A stretch of 45,418 bases of DNA from Chloroflexota bacterium (GTDB lineage: Bacteria; Chloroflexota; Limnocylindria; Limnocylindrales; CSP1-4), in contig JADDQH010000015.1 in NCBI GenBank assembly GCA_016781485.1, positions 1 to 45,418 of the forward strand, read 5' to 3'. The notes beneath the pieces were generated by a model, which saw only the letters and a list, made by a program, of their open reading frames with translations, had not been told where the DNA came from and did no database searches. Shown in pieces: positions 39,170 to 45,418 of the stretch (position 1 is its first letter; the number at the start of each line of letters is the position of its first letter). Made by a program: the position numbers and the translations under genes.

Positions 39170-39823
39170 GTGGCGCAGCGAAGGCGAGGTCGGCCGGCTC
39201 ATCCCGACATCCTGACGCCCGCTGAGTGGGCCGTCCTTGACGCCCTCCGACACGGCATGCGCCGTGCCGAGATCGCGCGCCGACGAGGGATCACACCGGA
39301 CGGCGTGAAGTACCACATCGAGAACATCGTGGCCAAGCTCGGAGTGGACAGTTCGCGCCAGCTCCGCCATTGGCTCGGATATCCCGTCACCAGCCCGCTA
39401 TCGACCAGGAGGAACGGCATGGAAGGTTCTGTACTGCTCGGCCCGCTCGGCCAGGTGTCACTGCTCGCAACGCGCGTCGACCGAGCCGAGGAGTTCTACC
39501 GAGACGTGCTCGGTCTACCCCACCTGTTCACGTTCGGCGACCTCACGTTCTTCGATTGCGGCGGGACCCGCCTGTTCATCCGGGCCGTCGGGGACGAAGA
39601 GTGGCGGCCGAGCTCGATCCTCTACTTCCTGGTGGACGACATCCGGACGGCCCACGACGAGCTGACCGGACGCGGCGTGGGCTTCCAGGGCGCACCGCAC
39701 CTGATCTTCACGGACGACGCGACGGGCGTAGAGGACTGGATGGCGTTCTTCGAAGACAGTGAGGGAAATACGCTGGCACTGATGTCTCGGGTCCAAGCGC
39801 ATGGCGGTACTCGACCAGCTTGA
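39170..39823 (+). CDS. LuxR-type HTH-VOC fusion protein
   Basis: A 217-residue two-domain protein. Residues 15-70 are a LuxR/GerE-like helix-turn-helix (LTPAEWAVLDALRHGMRRAEIARRRGITPDGVKYHIENIVAKLGVDSSRQLRHWL). Residues about 90-210 are a VOC module (GQVSLLATRVDRAEEFYRDVLGLPHLF, FFDCGGTRLFI, ILYFLVDDIRTAHDELTGRGVGF, WMAFFEDSEGNTLALMS). The architecture suggests a one-component regulator in which a glyoxalase-like domain senses a small molecule. The GTG start follows a TAACCT box with about 6 nt spacing. Its target is unknown; the neighbouring PPOX gene is convergent. Confidence 0.85.
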   Translation: MAQRRRGRPAHPDILTPAEWAVLDALRHGMRRAEIARRRGITPDGVKYHIENIVAKLGVDSSRQLRHWLGYPVTSPLSTRRNGMEGSVLLGPLGQVSLLATRVDRAEEFYRDVLGLPHLFTFGDLTFFDCGGTRLFIRAVGDEEWRPSSILYFLVDDIRTAHDELTGRGVGFQGAPHLIFTDDATGVEDWMAFFEDSEGNTLALMSRVQAHGGTRPA

Positions 39824-39896
39824 CCTCTGCGCTTACGCCTCGTCGCGCAGGCGCGCCGTCCGTTTGCGGCGACCCGGCGAAGCTTCGGGCTCGCGC

Positions 39897-40415
39897 CTAC
39901 CCGCTGAACCGATATCGCGTCGCGGTCCGCGGAAAGTCATTCCACGCTCGCGCGACCCGCGGCCGGACCACGTAGAGCCCGCCATCGTCCCAGGAGTCAG
40001 GGTCGGGGTGGTACGGGTACTTCCGCCGAAAGGCGTCTGCGATCGTCGCCGCCAACGTCGCAGTCGGACCGGCAAGCTCCTCGGCAACGCCCTCGATGAT
40101 CACCACATCCTCGCCGCGCTCGATATGGACCACGGTGTCCGGGTTTTCCCGAAGGTTGCGAGCCCATCGCGTCTCCGACCCGCCCTCGAAGTAGAGCGCA
40201 TCGTCGACCCACGCCCCCCAGATCGGGATCACGTGCGGGCGTCCGTCAGGCCGGGTCGACGCGATCCAGTAGATGCTCGCGTCCTGCAGCAGCGCTCGCG
40301 CGTGGCTCCATGGCAGCATCCCCTCCGGGTCCTCCGGGACGCCGTACCCCTTCGGCATAACGGGCCGGCTCGACTCCGGCTCGGCCTGGTTCGACTGTTG
40401 CCGCTCCACACTCAT
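39897..40415 (-). CDS. PPOX-fold (pyridoxamine 5'-phosphate oxidase-like) flavin/F420 protein
   Basis: A 172-residue split-barrel protein: LPWSHARALLQDASIYWIASTRPDGRPHVIPIWGAWVDDALYFEGGSETRWARNLRENPDTVVHIE is the standard FMN/F420-binding half, followed by VVIIEGVAEELAGP and ARAWNDFPRTATRYRF. Such proteins bind FMN or F420H2 and reduce small substrates; in organisms with F420-type LLM enzymes the F420 branch is likely. AGAGGTG precedes ATG 40415. It is divergent from the large amidase gene. Confidence 0.87.
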   Translation of the reverse strand: MSVERQQSNQAEPESSRPVMPKGYGVPEDPEGMLPWSHARALLQDASIYWIASTRPDGRPHVIPIWGAWVDDALYFEGGSETRWARNLRENPDTVVHIERGEDVVIIEGVAEELAGPTATLAATIADAFRRKYPYHPDPDSWDDGGLYVVRPRVARAWNDFPRTATRYRFSG

Positions 40416-40660
40416 GAGCGCACCTCTTCTGCTTCTCCTGTCGCCGGACCGATCTTCTCGCTCCCGCGCGTCGACGTGCCGACCGCCGCTCGGGCTCCCG
40501 GGACGATCTACCGGCAGGACGGGTCGGCGCGAACGAGACCGACCTCGGACCCAGGGGGGGTCCGGTTCGAAATAGTCCCTTCGGGGGGTGACGAGGGCGG
40601 TCGGCCATGGCTACGGTACCGCTCGCCCCCTCGGAACGACTTCCCCTTGGAGCGCCCACC

Positions 40661-43033
40661 ATGATCCTCAAGAGCCCCCGTTCGCGCCTCCGGGTCGTGG
40701 CCGCCGTCGCGGTCGCGAGCTTGCTCAGCGCGTCCGCACCCGCCGTCCGCGTCGACGCCGCGGGGCCCGTGCGCATCCGCGCGCGCGAGCTCTCGCACCC
40801 GGTCGTTCGCGAGCACACGTTCGCGCTCCCCCTGGACGCGTCGCACGTCGCGCTCCACTGGCCCGGACAGCCGCACGCTCGGATCCTGGTCGCTTTCAGC
40901 CGCGACGGCGTGGACTTCGACCCGCCCGTCCCGGTCGCGCACGACGAGTTCGAGGATGCCGGCGGTCACGACGAGGACGAAGAGACATACGGCTCGGTGA
41001 TGGTCGCCGGCGGTGCCACCGCCGTCCGCGTGACGAGCGACCGGCCCATCCCCCGCGTGTCCGTCGTCGCGATCGACAGTCGCGACACTCGCCCGCAAGC
41101 GTGGTCGCTGGCACCGACTGCAGCGGCAGCGACGACGCAGCCCGGTGTCATCTCGAGGGCGGCGTGGGGCGCGGACGAGTCACTGCGGTTCGACGCGTCC
41201 GGAAAGGAGATCTGGCCGCGCCGGTTCCACCCGGTGCAGAAGTTCATCGTCCACCACACCGCAGGCAAGAACGGGGACCCGGACCCGCCTGCCACCGTCC
41301 GCGCCATCTATTACTACTACTCCGTCACGCGCGGATATGGCGACCACGGCTACAACTTCCTGGTGGACGAAGCAGGCAACATCTATGAGGGGCGCTATTC
41401 GCGGTCCTACGCAGCGGGCGAGTATCCGACCGGCGAGGACCTCGAAGGGAACAGCGTGCAGGGGGGACACGCGCTGAACCACAACGCGGGGACCGTCGGC
41501 ATCTCGCTCCTCGGGACGCTGAGCGAACAGGACGCGACGCCGGCCGCTCGCAGCGCCGTGGAGCGGATGGTCGCGTGGAAGGCCGATCGTCACGACATCG
41601 ACCCGCAGCGGTCGGCGCTCTACGTGAACCCCGTCAACGGGGCCGAAGCCACGTTCGCGAACATCGCCGGCCACCGCGACGTTCGGGAGACGCAGTGCCC
41701 GGGAGGCTACTTCTACGACACCCTCCCATCACTGAGAAAGAGCGTCGCGGCCCGGATCGGCAGCACGTTCTGGCAGTCCGCGGGGCCCTCTTCGGTGACC
41801 CTTCCCGAGACCGGGGGGACGGCCACCTACACTGTGTCCCTGACCCGGTCGAGTTTCTCCGACCCGGTCAGCTTCACCCTCAGCGGCCTACCGGAGGGCG
41901 CGAGCGCGACGTTCAGCTCGAACCCGACCACGGGGGACTCCTCGACCCTCACGCTCGTCGTCCCGGGCTCGGTCGCCCCGGGCGTCTACACGCTTGCGGT
42001 CACCGGCACATCGGGAGCGATCGCGCGAACCAGCTCGATCAGACTCTTGAAGGAGGAGCCCTCGTTCTCCGTCTCTGCGAGCCCCTCCTCGGTGACGCTC
42101 CCGGACGGCGGGGGCACCGGCAGCTACTCCATCGCACTCACGCGGTCGAGCCTGTTCGCCGACCCGGTCAGCTTCAGCGTGAGCGGTCTGCCTGAGGGGA
42201 CGAGCGCGTCCTTCGACCCGAACCCGACCGCCTCCGACTCGTCCGCGCTCACCGTCCAGGTCCCCTCCTCCGTTCCAGCCGGCAGTTACGCCGCTGAGGT
42301 GACGGCGACAGGAGGAGGCGTGACGCGGACGGCTTCCATGACACTCGTCAAGGAGCTGCCGCCGGACACGGTCGCTCCGACGGTGAAGGCTCCGGCCCAG
42401 CGGTTCGTCCTCGGCTCGCGACTCGGCACGAGTGCGGTCCCTGTGATGTCGAGCTGGTCCGCGACCGACGATCGGAACGGCATCGCTCGGTACGAATTCC
42501 AGCAGAGCACCGACGGTGGCTCATGGAGTCGGGTGACGCTTCCCACCAGCACGACGACCAGCATCCTCCGCTCGTTGACCCCGGGGCACAGCTACCGCTT
42601 TCGCGTTCGGGCGACTGACGGCGTCGGCAACACCAGCGCATGGGCCGAGGGCGCGCGTTTCGTCGTCGGCCGGTTCCAGGAGACGCACTCGGCGATCAGG
42701 TACACGGGGACCTGGACGCGGCGCTACGCCAGCTCGGCTTACGGGACCTATCTCAAGTACGCGACGGCCGCGGGCGCCCAGGCCACCTTCAGCTTCACCG
42801 GGCGCAACGTGGCCTGGATCGCGCCGAAGAGCACGGGGCGCGGTCGTGCATATGTCTACGTCGACGGCAACTACGTGACGACGGTGAACCTCTACTCGAG
42901 CACGTATCTCTCGCGCCGGGTCGTCTTCTCCAGGTCGTGGTGGCGCTCCGGCACCCACTCGCTGACGATCCGGGTGGTGGGCACGAGCGGCCACCCGAGG
43001 GTCGACGTCGACGCATTCATCGTCTTGCACTGA
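40661..43033 (+). CDS. Secreted PGRP-type N-acetylmuramoyl-L-alanine amidase, multidomain
   Basis: A 790-residue exported protein. After a signal peptide (VVAAVAVASLLSASAPAVRVDA) and a beta-rich region of about 150 residues comes a PGRP/amidase_2 domain with all zinc and catalytic landmarks: SRAAWGADES, KFIVHHTAG (His), GDHGYNFLVDEAGNIYEGR, HNAGTVGISLLG, IAGHRDVRETQCPG (His, Cys). Then follow two Ig-like repeats (PSSVTLPxxGGTxxYxVxLTRSS...DPVSFxxSGLPEG), a fibronectin-III domain (DTVAPTVKAPAQ...YRFRVRATDGVGNTSAW) and a C-terminal beta module (IRYTGTWTRR...HPRVDVDAFIVLH). It cleaves peptide stems from peptidoglycan. ATG 40661 gives a proper signal peptide; ATG 40607 adds 18 residues. Confidence 0.9.
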   Translation: MILKSPRSRLRVVAAVAVASLLSASAPAVRVDAAGPVRIRARELSHPVVREHTFALPLDASHVALHWPGQPHARILVAFSRDGVDFDPPVPVAHDEFEDAGGHDEDEETYGSVMVAGGATAVRVTSDRPIPRVSVVAIDSRDTRPQAWSLAPTAAAATTQPGVISRAAWGADESLRFDASGKEIWPRRFHPVQKFIVHHTAGKNGDPDPPATVRAIYYYYSVTRGYGDHGYNFLVDEAGNIYEGRYSRSYAAGEYPTGEDLEGNSVQGGHALNHNAGTVGISLLGTLSEQDATPAARSAVERMVAWKADRHDIDPQRSALYVNPVNGAEATFANIAGHRDVRETQCPGGYFYDTLPSLRKSVAARIGSTFWQSAGPSSVTLPETGGTATYTVSLTRSSFSDPVSFTLSGLPEGASATFSSNPTTGDSSTLTLVVPGSVAPGVYTLAVTGTSGAIARTSSIRLLKEEPSFSVSASPSSVTLPDGGGTGSYSIALTRSSLFADPVSFSVSGLPEGTSASFDPNPTASDSSALTVQVPSSVPAGSYAAEVTATGGGVTRTASMTLVKELPPDTVAPTVKAPAQRFVLGSRLGTSAVPVMSSWSATDDRNGIARYEFQQSTDGGSWSRVTLPTSTTTSILRSLTPGHSYRFRVRATDGVGNTSAWAEGARFVVGRFQETHSAIRYTGTWTRRYASSAYGTYLKYATAAGAQATFSFTGRNVAWIAPKSTGRGRAYVYVDGNYVTTVNLYSSTYLSRRVVFSRSWWRSGTHSLTIRVVGTSGHPRVDVDAFIVLH

Positions 43034-43047
43034 CGCAAGCGGACGCC

Positions 43048-43242
43048 TTACTTGCGCCTCTTGCTCTTCCGCACGTAGGAGATCCCCGTGCCCGGGATGC
43101 CGATCGTCGTCGTGCGGCGCTTCCTACCGAGCGTCTGGCGCAGGCCCGGTATCCCGATCGAGACGCTCGTGATCCCCGACTTGCCGACGTTCAGCTTGAG
43201 GAGCTTGCCGAACGAGAAGCTCTTTCGGAATCGAATGCCCAT
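43048..43242 (-). CDS. DUF4236 small protein
   Basis: A 64-residue, strongly basic protein of the DUF4236 family: GIRFRKSFSFGKLLKLNVGKSGITSVSIGIPG, then TTTIGIPGTGISYVRKSKRRK. The family occurs widely in bacteria and phages, often at the N-terminus of larger proteins, with no known role. GAGGGAG lies immediately ahead of ATG 43242. It is 10 bp after the GNAT gene and in the same direction. Confidence 0.88.
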   Translation of the reverse strand: MGIRFRKSFSFGKLLKLNVGKSGITSVSIGIPGLRQTLGRKRRTTTIGIPGTGISYVRKSKRRK

Positions 43243-43252
43243 GCTCCCTCCG

Positions 43253-43891
43253 TCATGTCCTTCGTTGTCGCTCGAGTCGGTGCGTCAGGTGTGCCTTCAC
43301 GTCGGGCCATTTTGAGTCGATGACGCTGAAGTAGACGGTGTGCCGAAGCCGTCCGCCCTGCGTGATCATGTGGTTCCGCAGCGTCCCCTCCTCGGTCGCA
43401 CCGATCGCGCGGAGCGCAGCGCGCGACTGCGCGTTGAGGGAGTCGGTCTTGAACTCGACCCGATGCGCGGCGAGGCGCTCGAACGCGTGCTCCAGCAGCA
43501 ACAGCTTCGTCTCCGTGTTCACCCCGGTGCCCCGCCAGCCCGTCCCGATCCAGCTGTAGCCGATCTCCAACCGCCGATGCGCTCGGTCGATGTTCAGGTA
43601 GCGCGTGCTGCCCACCGGAAGTCCGGGCTCTCGCGCGATGATCGCGAACGGAAGTTCGGTCCCGGCAGCGGCATTGGAGAGAGCCGTTTCGATGTAGCGG
43701 CGGAGGTGGTCGGCCGTCTCGATCCGCGTAAGCGTCCATCGCCACGTCTCCGGATCGAGACCGATGCGAACGAGCCCGGGGACGTGGGTCGGATCCAGGG
43801 GCTCGAGCCGCACGACGTCGCCTTCGAGGGTGACGGGCTCGACGGTCATCGGTGCTCGGTCCAACGGCACGACGCGCGGCTGCTCCATCAA
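43253..43891 (-). CDS. RimJ/RimL-type GNAT acetyltransferase
   Basis: A 212-residue acetyltransferase: VTLEGDVVRLEPLDPTHVPGLVRIGLDPETWRW, LPFAIIAREPGLPVGSTRYLNIDRAHRRLEIGYSWIGTGWRGTGVNTETKLLLLEHAFERL, RVEFKTDSLNAQSRAALRAIGATEEG. This is the RimJ-like branch acting on protein N-termini or small amines. Its ATG overlaps the stop of the methyltransferase gene by 4 bp, so the two are translated together. MTVEPVTLEG may be the true N-terminus. Confidence 0.88.
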   Translation of the reverse strand: MMEQPRVVPLDRAPMTVEPVTLEGDVVRLEPLDPTHVPGLVRIGLDPETWRWTLTRIETADHLRRYIETALSNAAAGTELPFAIIAREPGLPVGSTRYLNIDRAHRRLEIGYSWIGTGWRGTGVNTETKLLLLEHAFERLAAHRVEFKTDSLNAQSRAALRAIGATEEGTLRNHMITQGGRLRHTVYFSVIDSKWPDVKAHLTHRLERQRRT

Positions 43892-44727
43892 CGCTTCCGC
43901 CCTACATAGAGGAGGTGGCCGGCCAGGCCGAGGATCGACCGATCGCGCGCCGTGTCGCGCGCCAGGTCGCTGATGGCTGCGCGGAGCTCGGGATCATGGA
44001 GCAGGTCGGGTGCCAGGGCGCTGAGTCCCACCGAGGCGCCCTCGGACGAGAGCAGTTCGAGCGACTCGAACCCGTGCCGCTCGAAGAACGGCTCCACTTC
44101 CTCCACCCGAACGCCATACCCGCGCGTGAACCGCCCCGGCACCTCGTTGATGAACGTCCCTTCGTCGAGCAGCCGTCGCCGGAACTCGGGGTCCGCGGCC
44201 TGCCGGCGCTCATCGGGAAGTGCCAGCGCCCGGCGCAGGAGCGAGTAGCGGGGCATCAGGGCGATGAACGTCAGGGCGCCCGGCGACAGGACACGGGCGA
44301 CCTCACGCGCGGCGAGCACCCGATCGGCCGCGTCGGGCAGGTGATAGAACGGACCGAGACATAGCACCGCGTCAAAGCTGCCGTCCGGCCATCTGGAGAG
44401 GTCGCACACGTCCGCCTCGACGATCTCCTCGACGAGATCGTGGACGTCCGCGACGCGGACGCGAGATCGAGCGATCTCCAGCTGCTCATGGGAGAGGTCG
44501 GCGAGCACGACGCGATGCCCCTGCTGGGCTGACCACACGGTGTAACGGCCAGGACCGCCACCGATGTCGAGGACGCGTGACGCTGGCGGCACCCGACGAG
44601 CGATCGCGTCGCAGTTGACGGCGAACTCGACGATGCCGTCCGGGATCTGCTCGAGCCGCTCCCACTCCCTTTCGCCGAGCGCCGCGTAGTACCGCCGAAC
44701 GTCCTCTCGGCTCACCCTCGTCGCCAC
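43888..44727 (-). CDS. Class I SAM methyltransferase
   Basis: A 279-residue methyltransferase with motif I VLDIGGGPGRYTVWSAQQG, motif II VVLADLSHEQLEIARSR, and DAVLCLGPFYHLPDAADRVLAAREVARVLSPGALTFIALMPRYSLLR. The LGPFYHLPD block is characteristic of a small-molecule methyltransferase group. Substrate unknown. It lies 7 bp after the next gene's stop and overlaps the GNAT start downstream, so 45409-43048 reads as one four-gene operon. Confidence 0.87.
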   Translation of the reverse strand: MATRVSREDVRRYYAALGEREWERLEQIPDGIVEFAVNCDAIARRVPPASRVLDIGGGPGRYTVWSAQQGHRVVLADLSHEQLEIARSRVRVADVHDLVEEIVEADVCDLSRWPDGSFDAVLCLGPFYHLPDAADRVLAAREVARVLSPGALTFIALMPRYSLLRRALALPDERRQAADPEFRRRLLDEGTFINEVPGRFTRGYGVRVEEVEPFFERHGFESLELLSSEGASVGLSALAPDLLHDPELRAAISDLARDTARDRSILGLAGHLLYVGRKR

Positions 44728-44734
44728 CGGGGAG

Positions 44735-45409
44735 TCACGTCGAATCGATCCACAGCACGCGGTAGTCGATCGCTGGCTTCGTCCGGTGAGCGCGCTCGCT
44801 TCGGCCGGCGACCCTGTAGCCCCACGAGACGATCTCCTCCTCGGTCGGTCGCGCCTCGACCTCCTCGTTGAAGACGCCGACGATCAGGCGGTCGCAGAAT
44901 GACAGCAGGTGCTCCACGAGTCGGCGGCGGCGGTGACGAGGGACGTACTCGAGTCCGGTCCGCACGAACGTGAACCGCTGCGGCGGCTTCCAGTGGAGCG
45001 CGTTCCCGACGAAGAAGCGACCGGCCCAGGCGGGAAGCCGACGACCGGCGAGCTCGACCAGCTCGGGCGCGATGTCGAGCCCGTACGGGTCGATCGCATG
45101 CGCCGTCCACCGCGGCAGACACTCCACGAGGTAGCCGTTCGCGCACCCGACGTCGAGGAACGACCCGTCCCGGTCGATCGCGTGCGCGATGTGGCTCCGC
45201 GAATACTCCCAGGAATACTCCCAGTCCTCCGCCGTACCCGATCTCCCCGAGCCGCCCCACGGCGTGTCCGCGCGGAGGTAGGCGGGGACGACGAGCCGTT
45301 CCATCTCTGCGTGCCAGCCTTCTTCGTCGAGCTCGCCGCGCTCCAGCCTCGCGTCGATCTCGGCGACCTCCCGCCAGGCGCGTTCCTTCAGCGGCGCGTA
45401 CGGGTCCAT
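44735..45409 (-). CDS. Class I SAM methyltransferase
   Basis: A 224-residue methyltransferase: FLDVGCANGYLVECLPRW (motif I), AIDPYGLDIAPELVELAGRRLP (motif II), FTFVRTGLEYVPRHRRRRLVEHLLSFCDRLIVGVFNEE. The acidic Tyr/Trp-rich N-terminus (EMERLVVPAYLRADTPWGGSG) is shared by a group of uncharacterised enzymes. First gene of the leftward operon; its promoter must lie at the window edge. Substrate unknown. Confidence 0.85.
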   Translation of the reverse strand: MDPYAPLKERAWREVAEIDARLERGELDEEGWHAEMERLVVPAYLRADTPWGGSGRSGTAEDWEYSWEYSRSHIAHAIDRDGSFLDVGCANGYLVECLPRWTAHAIDPYGLDIAPELVELAGRRLPAWAGRFFVGNALHWKPPQRFTFVRTGLEYVPRHRRRRLVEHLLSFCDRLIVGVFNEEVEARPTEEEIVSWGYRVAGRSERAHRTKPAIDYRVLWIDST

Positions 45410-45418
45410 CGGAAGCTC

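Noticed and set aside
40560-40660. GGACCCAG...GGGGGGTGACGAGG as a second c-di-AMP riboswitch before the amidase gene
   Set aside because: The ACCCGACAGCU core is absent and the helices cannot be drawn consistently.

Overview
The window is 45 kb of high-GC, densely coding chromosomal DNA from a free-living bacterium. Several features fit an uncultivated Chloroflexota lineage of the Limnocylindria/Ellin6529 type, with an actinobacterium as the alternative. These are F420-type luciferase-like oxidoreductases, sortase-like proteins carrying a TSEGP motif in place of the catalytic TC, DUF4331 and PGRP/SpoIID surface proteins, nickel superoxide dismutase, and many start codons lying 5-9 nt behind a TANNNT box. 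There is no phage, IS element, CRISPR array, tRNA or rRNA. This taxonomic placement is an inference from gene content, not from a marker gene.

Layout. 1-639: a partial cysteine-motif protein. 684-4913: an assimilatory sulfur module (cysN-cysD leftward; TauE/SafE exporter-cysH rightward) diverging from one short promoter region. 5147-6216: nickel SOD and its maturation peptidase. 6143-7711: an LLM oxidoreductase and a Rieske protein. 7942-11998: secreted CAP-domain protein, GcvT-like aminomethyltransferase and a SpoIID/FG-GAP wall protein. 12048-15069: small proteins, a second LLM oxidoreductase, a candidate small RNA and exonuclease III. 15088-23447: a cell-surface island with a His-rich NicO transporter, TPR lipoprotein, DUF4331 protein, a tandem sortase-like lipoprotein, an MPDTA-anchored surface protein and a third sortase-like domain. 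23457-28535: housekeeping enzymes (AlkA-type glycosylase, VOC, RidA, SDR) and a membrane-anchored SagB-type flavoenzyme. 28824-39823: a patchwork of methyltransferases, GNATs, a GNAT-Nudix fusion, a WYL regulator, an ECF sigma factor fused to a DUF151 nuclease domain, and at least four gene remnants. 39897-45409: a PPOX-fold protein, a large PGRP amidase, DUF4236, a GNAT and two methyltransferases.

How the parts fit. The sulfur genes activate sulfate (CysDN) and reduce APS (CysH, with the [4Fe-4S] cysteines), with a TauE-type permease alongside. The surface island pairs candidate sorting-motif substrates (MPDTATAP and MPDSSTAP tails) with three sortase-like domains in which the usual catalytic Cys is Ser. 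Cell-wall remodelling proteins (CAP, SpoIID, PGRP) are scattered around it, and one has a possible c-di-AMP riboswitch. The most promising undescribed items are: the Ser-variant sortase/DUF4331/NicO island; a 75-nt promoter-to-terminator small RNA beside xthA; the sigma factor-DUF151 fusion; and a TGACA-N5-TGTCA operator pair with a leader peptide around the WYL regulator.
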